DNA of 64,000 bases from UMGS1370 sp046957575. Its GTDB lineage: Bacteria; Bacillota; Clostridia; Lachnospirales; Lachnospiraceae. The translations under genes were made by a program, and so were the position numbers. Every line of letters starts with the position of its first letter. Positions within the stretch are counted from its first letter, which is position 1. The notes under the pieces are model-generated. The model ran no database searches. It was not told where the DNA came from and worked only from the letters and a program-made list of their open reading frames with translations. Positions 51,641-60,073 of this stretch are shown here, in pieces. The stretch lies in the NCBI GenBank assembly GCA_046957575.1, contig JBKUOG010000009.1, positions 1 through 64,000 on the forward strand, in the 5' to 3' direction.

Positions 51641-52168
51641 ATGAAAACATTTACAATCTGCTTTACAGGCATTAGTGGCAGTGGAAAGACAACATTGGCC
51701 AATGCTCTCTTAGAGGAATTGGATACAGATAAGCGAAAAATACAGCTGATAGACGGGGACGTGCTCCGGAAACAGCTTGACAATCTGTTTGGCTATACAA
51801 AAGAGGAACGATATAAAAATAATCAGGTAGTACGTGTCTTGACGCACTACTTGAACCGTAATGAGGTAAGCGTAATTTTAACATTAGTTTTACCTTATGA
51901 AGACATGAGACAAAAAATGAGGGAATCTTTGGCTGGGACCTATGTGGAGGTATATGTTAAGTGTTCATTGGAAGAGTGCGAAAAAAGAGATGTGAAGGGA
52001 TATTACAAAAAAATAAAGGAAGGGAAAATGAAAAATTTAAACGGCTCTGACGATATATATGAAATTCCCCAGAATAGTGAGATTGTAATAGATACAGAAA
52101 AGGAAAGTGTAGCAGAGGGAGTAAGAAAGATAAAACAGTATCTTTTGGAGAATGATTATGGAATATAA
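51641..52168 (+). CDS. CysC-family kinase, probable CDP-amidate kinase (Cj1415-like)
   Basis: 175 residues with Walker A GISGSGKTTLA (about 9-19), IDGDVLRKQL and the lid-like region DVKGYYKKIKEGKMKNLNG, the adenylylsulfate kinase fold. No sulfate-assimilation gene is near. In Campylobacter jejuni the same fold, Cj1415, phosphorylates cytidine diphosphoramidate's precursor (CDP-amidate) with ATP. Because homologues of Cj1416, Cj1417 and Cj1418 lie within 5 kb downstream on the same strand, this role is favoured over APS kinase. Family is seen; the specific substrate is inferred. GAGAGGC before the ATG. Confidence 0.83.
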   Translation: MKTFTICFTGISGSGKTTLANALLEELDTDKRKIQLIDGDVLRKQLDNLFGYTKEERYKNNQVVRVLTHYLNRNEVSVILTLVLPYEDMRQKMRESLAGTYVEVYVKCSLEECEKRDVKGYYKKIKEGKMKNLNGSDDIYEIPQNSEIVIDTEKESVAEGVRKIKQYLLENDYGI

Positions 52169-52685
52169 ATACATAACGGCTCATAATTTGGAAAATCGGC
52201 AGAATTATATGTATAGCCAATATTGTGGAAGAGAGTTTTTGGAAGCATATCAAAATAGCAGAGTGGAATATATAAAAAAATATGATGGAATGGATATCTG
52301 TTATAAAGAAAATACAGACAGATCGGAATCTGAGACAGAAATAAAGCTAAGAACCTTAGATATATCGGATTCTGTATTGATGGAAGCATTTGTGAAAACA
52401 TTTGAAGTGCGAAAAAGACTGTATACACAGTATTGCTGGGAAACATGGCGCCCGAAAGAGTCTGCATATTATAATGATATGGAGCTTTATCTTTTGCTGG
52501 CAGAGAAAAATGTGGAATTTTATCAAAAAACAGGTCGCCTTAAATTTTTAAACTGCCTGCTGAAAGTAGATGATACTTTGCTGTCAGAATGTGCTTTATT
52601 AAGTGATGGTCAGAGGAAAAGACTGTGTGAGGTTTTGAAAAAAGAAGTTTTATTGGTTGCCAATCTGGAAGGGGGAGAGATATGA
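52152..52685 (+). CDS. Uncharacterised protein within the phosphoramidate cassette
   Basis: 177 residues; I do not recognise a family. Mostly charged and predicted helical, with many Tyr (YITAHNLENRQNYMYSQYCG opening) and two Leu-rich helices near the end (LKFLNCLLKVDD, RKRLCEVLKKEVLLV). No signal peptide or membrane segment. Start overlaps the kinase stop by 17 bases, and its own stop overlaps the next start (ATGA), so it is translationally coupled to both. An alternative ATG is at 52158. Its place between pathway genes suggests a linked function. Confidence 0.7.
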   Translation: MIMEYKYITAHNLENRQNYMYSQYCGREFLEAYQNSRVEYIKKYDGMDICYKENTDRSESETEIKLRTLDISDSVLMEAFVKTFEVRKRLYTQYCWETWRPKESAYYNDMELYLLLAEKNVEFYQKTGRLKFLNCLLKVDDTLLSECALLSDGQRKRLCEVLKKEVLLVANLEGGEI

Positions 52686-53386
52686 TTCTAAATGAATTCT
52701 TATTTGTATGTGCAGTATCAAGCAGAACATATGCGTATCTTGAGGCCTTGAAAGAGATTGATGCATTTCCTAAAATGTGCTACATTCTGGCAGAATCAAA
52801 AGAAGAGTGTGAAATTCAAAGAGTCCATAGTGATAAGGATAATACATATTTTCGGATCGATACAAATTTGATTACACTTTTAGAGAAATATGGGATTCCA
52901 TACCAGATGCTCCATACAAAAGATGCCAATTCAGATCAGGTTTATGAAGCATTAAAAGGAGAAAAAGGTGCCTATGTAATTTATTCAGGTTATGGTGGCT
53001 GTATATTGAAGCAGAGACTGTTTGCGCTGGGAAAGAAAATCATTCATGTTCATGCAGGACTGCTTCCAGAATATAGAGGAAGTACGACAGTGTACTACAG
53101 TATACTAAAAGATAAATGTGTAGGGGCAACCGGAATATTTATGAACGAAAAAATAGATGAGGGCGATATTATCTTGGAAAAATCATTTGATTTGCCAGAG
53201 GCCGATGTGGATATAGATTATGTGTATGAACCTTGGACCAGAGGACAGGTTCTGGCTGAAATAGTGAAGAGATATATCGCAGACGGAAAACTGGAAGGTG
53301 TACATCAAAAAAGTGGTGGAGAGACGTATTTTATCATCCATCCGGTGCTGAAACATCTTGCAGTGTTTTCTGTTAAGGGTTCGTAA
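52682..53386 (+). CDS. Formyltransferase-fold protein
   Basis: 234 residues. The formyl-transferase N-terminal fold is recognised by KKIIHVHAGLLPEYRGSTTVYYSILKD and GATGIFMNEKIDEGDIIL, which match the H-x-GLLP-x-YRG folate-site signature of Fmt/PurN/ArnA-like enzymes. The catalytic triad is Asn-His-Asp in family members: here the HVHAGLLP segment supplies His, while the usual NLHPS-type Asn is replaced by His-Val-His, so activity may be altered. It could N-formylate an amino sugar. Overlaps the previous gene by 4 bases. Confidence 0.75.
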   Translation: MILNEFLFVCAVSSRTYAYLEALKEIDAFPKMCYILAESKEECEIQRVHSDKDNTYFRIDTNLITLLEKYGIPYQMLHTKDANSDQVYEALKGEKGAYVIYSGYGGCILKQRLFALGKKIIHVHAGLLPEYRGSTTVYYSILKDKCVGATGIFMNEKIDEGDIILEKSFDLPEADVDIDYVYEPWTRGQVLAEIVKRYIADGKLEGVHQKSGGETYFIIHPVLKHLAVFSVKGS

Positions 53387-53408
53387 TAAGAAAAAACAGA
53401 GGAAAGCA

Positions 53409-55760
53409 ATGAAACTAACAAAAGCGGGAATGCTGCAATATTTAAAAGAGAAAATCCCAGGTATTAATATTTTGCCAATCTATATTGTAGACAGTTTAGA
53501 ATTTCAGGCAGATAAAAGGAAAATCCTTGCTGAAATATGGAAGATATTCCAGGGACAGGAATTAATTGTCCGCTCCTCTTCATCAAAGGAAGATGGGAGT
53601 GAATGGTCAGAGGCAGGGAAGTATAAATCTGTCATGAATGTCAGGACAATGGAGGAACTTGACAGAGCGATAAAAGAAGTATATGAATCCTACCAGACAG
53701 AAGAAAATGAGGAAATTCTCGTTCAGCCTATGCTAAAATCCTCCATAAAATCCGGAGTGGTTTTTACAGTAGACATGGAGACGATGGCGGAATATTATGT
53801 GATCAATTATGAGTTGGGAGATGATACAGAGGCAGTTACCAGTGGAAAATCTGAAACACTGAAAACGTTTGTGTCCTATAAACATTATCCAGTCGATACA
53901 TATGAAAAGGATATTAAGAATGTTATTTCTGTATGCAGGGAAATCGAAAAGATCTTGGGGACAAACTGTCTGGATATCGAATTTGCAGTGACGAAAGAGC
54001 ATAAAGTTTATATTTTTCAGGTTCGTCCGATTGCAAGAGGCAATAAGAAGAACTATGAAACAGTCTGTTTGGAAGCTCCCTTAAAAAGAATTTATAAAAA
54101 AGTTCAGAAACTTTCCAGGCCTCATCCATTTCTATTGGGAGATACCACATGCTTTGGAGTAATGCCTGACTGGAATCCGGCTGAGATTCTGGGAATCCGG
54201 CCTAAGAAATTGGCAATCTCGTTGTATAAAGAATTAGTAACAGACAATGTATGGGCTCATCAGAGATGGGATTATGGATATCGGGATCTGACAATGCATC
54301 CGCTTATGGTTTCCTTTTGCGGAATTCCATATATTGATACCAGAATTACATTTAATTCGTTTATTCCTCAAAATCTTAATCAGAACATTGCAGAAAAGCT
54401 TGTAAACTATTATTTGTACCGGTTGAAAAAATATCCGGCATATCATGATAAGATCGAGTTTGAAATAGTATTTTCCTGTTTTTACTTTGGGATAAGCGAG
54501 AAACTAAAAAGTTTGCTGCAATATGGATTTAATAAAAATGAATTAAAGAGAATTGAATTTTTACTGCTGCAGCTGACAAATAAAATTATTCATCCAACAG
54601 GAGGATTTTATAAAAAGGATCTGGAAAAAGCAGATATTCTGGAACAAAAATATGATACAATTCTTCATTCGGAAATTTCGATAGTTGACAAAATTTACTG
54701 GCTTATTGAAGAGTGCAAAACTTATGGCACACTGCCATTTGCCGGAGTCGCAAGGGCAGGATTTATTGCAGTACAGTTTGTAAGATCTTTTGTGGAGATC
54801 GGGATTATTACACAAGAGGAAATGGATCGTTTTATGAACTCCATGAATACAGTCAATAAGAAAATGGCAAGAGACTGGAAAGATTGTCAGCTTGGCAAAA
54901 TGGAAAAACAGGAGTTTTTAAACAAGTATGGCCATATACGTCCAGGTACTTATGATATTATGTCTCCTCGATATGATGAGAAATTTAATGAGTATTTTTC
55001 ATTTGGCGGTGATATTGCTGCAGATGAAAATACCATGGAAGAAGCGATAGCAGAAGTTTTTGACAAAGACAAGCTGATTCAAATTCAGATTCAGTTAGAT
55101 GAAAATGGGCTTGAAATTACAGCGGAAGAATTGCTGGCTTTTATTCGAGAGGCGGTAGAGGGAAGAGAATATTCAAAATATATTTTTACTAAAGCAGTTA
55201 GTCAGATCCTAAAACTGGTGGAGGAATTGGGATATCGCGTTGGAATTAAAAAAGAAGAACTTGCACATTTGGATATCAGTATTGTAAAACAACTGTACGT
55301 AGATCTGTATTATGGGGATATTGGGGCCGTTTTCAGAGAAAATATTGCTCACAACAAAGAGCAGTATGAATGTGCAAAGAGGATTAAACTTCCGAGCATT
55401 ATAGTGGATAAAGAAGACGTTTACCATTTTTATATGCTTCAGGAGGAGCCGAATTTTATAACCAGAAAAAGAACTGTTTCTGATACAATAGAACTCATTA
55501 ACGGGGAAGAAAATGTAGAAAACAAAATTGTTTTTATACAGTCTGCAGATCCAGGGTATGATTTCCTGTTTACAAAACATATCAGCGGCTTGATTACTCA
55601 GTTTGGAGGAGCTAATTCACATATGGCAATTCGATGTGCAGAACTTGGGATTCCGGCAATTATCGGTGCAGGAGAGCAGAATTATAATTATTGGAAAAAA
55701 AGCAGGAGACTGGAAATAGATTGCTGCAAACAGCAAGTGATAAGTTTGGACTTTCATTAG
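53409..55760 (+). CDS. PEP-synthase-like protein, probable L-glutamine kinase (Cj1418-like)
   Basis: 783 residues from ATG 53409 after AGAGGA; the frame extends 17 codons upstream without a ribosome binding site. N-terminal ATP-grasp (PPDK_N): ELIVRSSSSKEDGSEWSEAGKYKSV, LVQPMLKSSIKSGVVFTVD, DIEFAVTKEHKVYIFQVRPI. C-terminal swivelling His domain: GGANSHMAIRCAELGIPA with the phospho-His at about 738. Between them lies a divergent segment with no PEP/pyruvate TIM barrel, so it is not a true PEP synthase. Cj1418 of C. jejuni has this layout and phosphorylates the amide of L-glutamine, the first step to phosphoramidate. Neighbours 55771 and 56382 support that role. Confidence 0.85.
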   Translation: MKLTKAGMLQYLKEKIPGINILPIYIVDSLEFQADKRKILAEIWKIFQGQELIVRSSSSKEDGSEWSEAGKYKSVMNVRTMEELDRAIKEVYESYQTEENEEILVQPMLKSSIKSGVVFTVDMETMAEYYVINYELGDDTEAVTSGKSETLKTFVSYKHYPVDTYEKDIKNVISVCREIEKILGTNCLDIEFAVTKEHKVYIFQVRPIARGNKKNYETVCLEAPLKRIYKKVQKLSRPHPFLLGDTTCFGVMPDWNPAEILGIRPKKLAISLYKELVTDNVWAHQRWDYGYRDLTMHPLMVSFCGIPYIDTRITFNSFIPQNLNQNIAEKLVNYYLYRLKKYPAYHDKIEFEIVFSCFYFGISEKLKSLLQYGFNKNELKRIEFLLLQLTNKIIHPTGGFYKKDLEKADILEQKYDTILHSEISIVDKIYWLIEECKTYGTLPFAGVARAGFIAVQFVRSFVEIGIITQEEMDRFMNSMNTVNKKMARDWKDCQLGKMEKQEFLNKYGHIRPGTYDIMSPRYDEKFNEYFSFGGDIAADENTMEEAIAEVFDKDKLIQIQIQLDENGLEITAEELLAFIREAVEGREYSKYIFTKAVSQILKLVEELGYRVGIKKEELAHLDISIVKQLYVDLYYGDIGAVFRENIAHNKEQYECAKRIKLPSIIVDKEDVYHFYMLQEEPNFITRKRTVSDTIELINGEENVENKIVFIQSADPGYDFLFTKHISGLITQFGGANSHMAIRCAELGIPAIIGAGEQNYNYWKKSRRLEIDCCKQQVISLDFH

Positions 55761-55770
55761 GGGATCATAT

Positions 55771-56367
55771 ATGAAAAAAATATTTTATACACAGCGTGTG
55801 GAAGTGATCGAGGATTATCAGGAAAGAAGAGATTGTGCAGATCAAAGAATTCCGGAACTTTTAAAAAAATGCGGATATCTTCCATTTCCCGTTCCAAACA
55901 TTCCGGACTGTATAGAATTGTATTTTCAATACAACAGGCCAGATGGAATTCTCTTAACAGGTGGAAACAGCCTGGTGCTGTATGGCGGAAATGCTCCTGA
56001 AAGAGATGAAGTAGATCGGATTCTTTTAGAAAATGCGATTAAGTATCAGACTCCAGTCTATGGATTTTGCCGGGGAATGCAGTCTATCTTAGACTTTTTT
56101 GGTGTGAAATTGGTTCAAATAGATGGTCATGTGGCAGTCAGACATACGGTATCGGGATTATGGGGAGAAGGGGTTGTAAACAGTTATCATAATCAGGCTG
56201 CAATGCAGATAAACGATGAGTTTATACTTACAGAGATGTCAGAGGATGGTGTAGTAGAGGCAGTTGTCCACAAGATATATAAGATTTGTGGGACAATGTG
56301 GCATCCAGAAAGGGAAAAAATCTTTCAGGAGCAGGATATAATACGAATTCAGAAGTTTTTTGGATGA
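55771..56367 (+). CDS. Class I glutamine-amidotransferase-fold hydrolase, probable gamma-glutamyl-CDP-amidate hydrolase (Cj1417-like)
   Basis: 198 residues. Nucleophile elbow YGFCRGMQS (Cys100) and MWHPERE (His178, Glu180) form the Cys-His-Glu triad of the peptidase C26/GATase1 fold; GILLTGGNSL and NSYHNQA also fit. It lacks a synthetase partner, so it is a free-standing hydrolase like gamma-Glu-GABA hydrolase. Cj1417 of C. jejuni uses this fold to release L-glutamate from gamma-glutamyl-CDP-amidate. Starts 10 bases after the glutamine-kinase-like gene and leads into the cytidylyltransferase, the same order as cj1418-cj1417-cj1416. Confidence 0.87.
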   Translation: MKKIFYTQRVEVIEDYQERRDCADQRIPELLKKCGYLPFPVPNIPDCIELYFQYNRPDGILLTGGNSLVLYGGNAPERDEVDRILLENAIKYQTPVYGFCRGMQSILDFFGVKLVQIDGHVAVRHTVSGLWGEGVVNSYHNQAAMQINDEFILTEMSEDGVVEAVVHKIYKICGTMWHPEREKIFQEQDIIRIQKFFG

Positions 56368-56381
56368 AGAGGGAAAATCAC

Positions 56382-57161
56382 ATGAAAATAATTATTTTGG
56401 CAGCAGGACAAGGGACAAGGCTGCGCCCTTTGACAGATGAACAACCTAAATGTATGGTTTCAATTAATCAGGTGAGCATTATTGAAAGAATTTTAAGGAC
56501 CATATCAGCATGTGGGATAAATGAGAGGGACGTATGGATTGTTGCAGGATATAAAGCATCTGTTTTAGAAAAATTTCTTGCTGGGAGAGATATAAATTTT
56601 ATTTATAATTCAGATTATGAGACTACGAATATGGTATATTCTCTGATGTGTGCAAAAGGAGTTTTGGAAAGTGACGAAGAAATAATTGTTTCCTATGGGG
56701 ATATTATTTACGAAAGCAGTGTCCTGAAAAAAGTGATGGAAGCGCCATATGAACTGTCTGTAGCAGCAGATGATGGGTGGTACGAGTATTGGCAGAAGCG
56801 GTGTGAGAACCCGCTGGATGATGCTGAAACATTTTTATTTGATGAGAGCGATAACCTGCAGGAGATTGGTCAGAAGACAACAAAATTATCAGATATTCAA
56901 TCGCAGTATATCGGATTAATGAAGTACAGCGGCAATGGTATTAGGAGAATAATAGAAGTATGTGAAAAGGCAAAGGAAAAAAGTTTGAATGGAGAGCCAT
57001 TGTGGAGAACGCCCCGTACTTATCAAAAAATGTATATGACAGATATGCTTCAGGGTTTAGTAGATGAAGGAAATCAGATTAAGGTCCTTCATATCAACAG
57101 AGGATGGTATGAGGTAGACAGTCTGAAAGATTTACAGGTAGTGGAAAAAGAGGTATTATAA
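56382..57161 (+). CDS. Nucleotidyltransferase, probable CTP:phosphoglutamine cytidylyltransferase (Cj1416-like)
   Basis: About 259 residues from ATG 56382 (MKIIILAAGQGTRLRPLTDE), seven bases after AGAGGGA; longer in-frame starts overlap the previous gene and lack a ribosome binding site. GT-A-type nucleotidyltransferase with the G-x-G-x-R loop (8-14), KCMVSINQVSIIERIL, VSYGDIIYESSVL (metal Asp) and YIGLMKYSGNG; resembles phosphocholine/sugar cytidylyltransferases. In C. jejuni Cj1416 joins CMP to glutamine phosphate. Context rather than residues points to that substrate here. Confidence 0.84.
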   Translation: MKIIILAAGQGTRLRPLTDEQPKCMVSINQVSIIERILRTISACGINERDVWIVAGYKASVLEKFLAGRDINFIYNSDYETTNMVYSLMCAKGVLESDEEIIVSYGDIIYESSVLKKVMEAPYELSVAADDGWYEYWQKRCENPLDDAETFLFDESDNLQEIGQKTTKLSDIQSQYIGLMKYSGNGIRRIIEVCEKAKEKSLNGEPLWRTPRTYQKMYMTDMLQGLVDEGNQIKVLHINRGWYEVDSLKDLQVVEKEVL

Positions 57162-57185
57162 TAGACATTGAAAGAGGATAAGCAT

Positions 57186-58388
57186 ATGAAATGGCAGACT
57201 CCAGGAAGTCAATTTAGCCCTATTAAAGACATACTTTATGAGCAATACAAACAGAGAAAAATTTATATTTATGGAGCAGGACAATTTGGAACGCGGATGG
57301 CAAAAGCATTAAAGGCAGTTACAGATTGGCCAGTTATGGCTTTTGTGGATCGGTATAAGTCAGGAACAGAATATTTAGGATTGCCAGTAATCAGCATGGC
57401 TGAAATGGAAAAAATTATTAAAGAAGAAAAAGAAAGAGTATTACTTTTATTATCGTTACGTGGTAAAAATGAAAAAGAATTACTCCAAAAGTTTGAACAA
57501 ATGTTATCGGGAACATCCCATCTGTATAAGCGTTATGATGAATTTATGAGGCATGACTTTCCGATTATTGCATACTATCAATACGGAAAAACAGTGGTTC
57601 ATTCGTTATCATGTATTGTTACTGAAAGATGTACGCTAAAGTGCGAAAAATGTGCAATTTGTCTTCCGTTTTTTAAGTATAAAAATGAATATTCAAAAGA
57701 AAAAATAAAAGAAGAAATTGATTTAGCCTTTGAAAAAATCGATTTTATCTCTGATGCTACATTTACAGGAGGAGAGCCGCTTCTTAATAAAGATTTGGAA
57801 GAAATCTTGCGATACATTTCTGAAAAATATAGAGACAGGATGGGAAGCTGCAGAATCATAACAAATGGTACTCTTACACCATCAGAAGAGTTGCTGGACT
57901 GCATGAGTCAAAACCATATTTATGCAGAAATTAGTGATTATACAAAAAATGTAAAAGAAATTGAACAGAAAGTTTTATCAAACTATAAAAAGTTTTGTGC
58001 TGCAGGGGTTCATACATATCTCCTTAGCGATAATCAATGGATAGATTTTGGCTTTAAAAAAGTCATTCACCAAGAAGAAAGCGAAGAAGAGATGAGCGAT
58101 TTTTTTGAGGAGTGCACAACAATTTGCAGAGGTTATATTGATGGGAAAATATGGTATTGTATTAACGCAAGATTTGCAGAGCAGGCATTGGGAATGGAGT
58201 ATGATTCCAATAATATGTTTGATTTAAGAAGAATGGGAGATGAGGAGAAAGAAAAAATTAAATTAGTTGAGTTTGATATAGGATATAATGAGAGAGGTTA
58301 TTTGACTATGTGTCGTTACTGTAATGGCGGGTATACAAATAATACACACTATATTGAGGTGGGGAAGCAATGGAACAGGGACTCGTAA
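57186..58388 (+). CDS. Radical SAM protein with N-terminal YGAG module
   Basis: About 400 residues from ATG 57186, after AGAGGA; an in-frame TTG at 57168 is less likely. N-terminal module: KIYIYGAGQFGTRMAKAL and FVDRYKSGTEYLGLPVISMAEM. Radical SAM core: CTLKCEKC (Cys149, 153, 156), DATFTGGEPLLNKDL and RIITNGT. The C-terminal CTTICRGYIDGKIWYCINARF and MCRYCNGG are extra Cys sites for an auxiliary cluster. Same architecture as the phase-broken gene at 47018, but without a G run: here the loop is coded GGAGCAGGACAATTTGGA. Substrate unknown; a sugar or lipid-linked glycan is plausible. Its 3' end overlaps the next gene by 19 bases. Confidence 0.85.
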   Translation: MKWQTPGSQFSPIKDILYEQYKQRKIYIYGAGQFGTRMAKALKAVTDWPVMAFVDRYKSGTEYLGLPVISMAEMEKIIKEEKERVLLLLSLRGKNEKELLQKFEQMLSGTSHLYKRYDEFMRHDFPIIAYYQYGKTVVHSLSCIVTERCTLKCEKCAICLPFFKYKNEYSKEKIKEEIDLAFEKIDFISDATFTGGEPLLNKDLEEILRYISEKYRDRMGSCRIITNGTLTPSEELLDCMSQNHIYAEISDYTKNVKEIEQKVLSNYKKFCAAGVHTYLLSDNQWIDFGFKKVIHQEESEEEMSDFFEECTTICRGYIDGKIWYCINARFAEQALGMEYDSNNMFDLRRMGDEEKEKIKLVEFDIGYNERGYLTMCRYCNGGYTNNTHYIEVGKQWNRDS

Positions 58389-60073
58389 CAATTGTAATTC
58401 CGGTATATAATGGAGCGAATTTTATGAGGGAGGCAATTGACAGTGCCTTGCATCAAACATATACAAATTGCGAAATTTTGGTAATTAATGATGGTTCAAC
58501 AGATAGAGGAGAAACAGAAAGAATAGCATTGTCTTATGGCAACAAGATAAAATATTTCAGAAAAGAGAATGGAGGGACAGCTTCTGCTCTGAACTATGCA
58601 ATAGATAGAATGAAAGGGGAATATTTTGCATGGCTTTCTCATGATGATATTTATTATTCAGATAAAATACTACGGCAAATACAATGGATGAAGCAGTATA
58701 GAAGCAAATTTTCTTTTTGCGATTATCATATATTAAGGGAAGATGGGACAAAAACAAAAATTATTGCAGAGAATTGTTATCCTTCGGAATATTTAACCCA
58801 TGGGGTTCTTCCAGTAGTAAATGCCATGATTCAGTTTGGTGCAGTGCTGCTTCATAAGAGTATCATAGACGAATACGGAAAATTTGATGAACAATTGAGA
58901 ACAACACAAGATTTTGAGTATTTATTTCGCATTTCAAAAAAAATAAGTCCAATTTATGTTCCGGAAATTTTATATGCAGTTCGTACTCATCGGAACCAGG
59001 GAAGTAATACGATTCCAACCGTCTCTCAAGATGCGGATCAGATGTTTCAAATGTTTTTAGAACAAATTGATCTAAAAGAGAAGGAAAAAGCTTATGGGAG
59101 TAGTTATGGTTATTACTATCAAATGTTCCTTAATATTTGGCCGCAAAAGCATTTAAAAGATAGTTTTAAGGTATGTATCCAAAGTTTATTTGAAACAAAA
59201 GATAATTCTGATGTTGAAAACAATGTATTCGATTCCTGGAAAGATAAAAGGATTTATCTTTATGGAGCCGGAAATTATGGAAAACGGTTGCTTCTTGATA
59301 TGCAGATTAGAGGAATTAAAGTCGAAGGTTTTATTGATAAGAAAGTGAAAGGAAGCATTGCGAATCTTCCCTGCATTACACCTGAACGGGCACAACTCAT
59401 GAAAAAGGATATTTTTATTATTGTGGCAGCGATTGTAGTTGATGAGATATCAGGAGAGTTAAGGCAGAGAGGATTTCGTGAATTTATAACAAAAGCCCAG
59501 TTTGACAAGCTTTCCATAAAAAATCCTCCGCCAAAATACAAAATCATACCAACAATTTTAAATTGCTATCACCAGGTGTGTATTTATGGAGCTGGTGTTT
59601 ATGGGATTAGAAATTATCTTTTATTAAAAGAGAGCGGAGTAAACGTGACCTTTTTTTGTGACAGAGATCCGGCAAAACAAGGGATTGTACTTGATGATAT
59701 CAAATGTATTTCGCTAGAAGAACTGGAAAAAAAAGAAAAAGAAAATATGGTGATGTTCATCTGTATCCAGAACGGTGCTATGCTAAAGAAGAAATTTGAA
59801 AAAATGGGAATTCCATACGTATGTACCAGTGAAACAATTTCTGACTGGATTGTTTCTGACATTCTGAATCCTTATCAGAATAAAGAAAAATTAAATTTGG
59901 AGAACGCTGAGACAATTAATAAAATCAATGATTTTAGAAATTATTTGATTCATATGAAAGACAATACAGCAGATATATCAGACTTGGATACAGCAGACGA
60001 TTTTGAAAGGATGCTAAAGGATATTTTAGTCAATGAACAAGCAAGAAAAAAACATAAACATTCTGGAAATTAA
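58370..60073 (+). CDS. GT2 glycosyltransferase with two C-terminal YGAG modules
   Basis: 567 residues. GT-A domain (about 1-220): TIVIPVYNGANFMREAIDS, VINDGSTDR, LSHDDIYYSDK, TQDFEYLFRI. After a linker, two tandem Rossmann-like modules: IYLYGAGNYGKRLLLDM...FIDKKVKG (from about 295) and VCIYGAGVYGIRNYLLL...FFCDRDPAKQG (from about 403), followed by a charged helical tail. Paralogue of the protein at 42750, which has one module. Its end overlaps the next gene by 41 bases, an unusually long overlap. Confidence 0.86.
   Translation: MEQGLVTIVIPVYNGANFMREAIDSALHQTYTNCEILVINDGSTDRGETERIALSYGNKIKYFRKENGGTASALNYAIDRMKGEYFAWLSHDDIYYSDKILRQIQWMKQYRSKFSFCDYHILREDGTKTKIIAENCYPSEYLTHGVLPVVNAMIQFGAVLLHKSIIDEYGKFDEQLRTTQDFEYLFRISKKISPIYVPEILYAVRTHRNQGSNTIPTVSQDADQMFQMFLEQIDLKEKEKAYGSSYGYYYQMFLNIWPQKHLKDSFKVCIQSLFETKDNSDVENNVFDSWKDKRIYLYGAGNYGKRLLLDMQIRGIKVEGFIDKKVKGSIANLPCITPERAQLMKKDIFIIVAAIVVDEISGELRQRGFREFITKAQFDKLSIKNPPPKYKIIPTILNCYHQVCIYGAGVYGIRNYLLLKESGVNVTFFCDRDPAKQGIVLDDIKCISLEELEKKEKENMVMFICIQNGAMLKKKFEKMGIPYVCTSETISDWIVSDILNPYQNKEKLNLENAETINKINDFRNYLIHMKDNTADISDLDTADDFERMLKDILVNEQARKKHKHSGN

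Noticed and set aside
51641..52168. Sulfate activation (cysC) for assimilation or sulfation
   Set aside because: No sulfurylase, reductase or sulfotransferase is seen nearby, while three other phosphoramidate-pathway homologues are; not excluded absolutely.
53409..55760. Phosphoenolpyruvate synthase of central metabolism
   Set aside because: The C-terminal PEP/pyruvate barrel is missing and the context is a glycan cluster.
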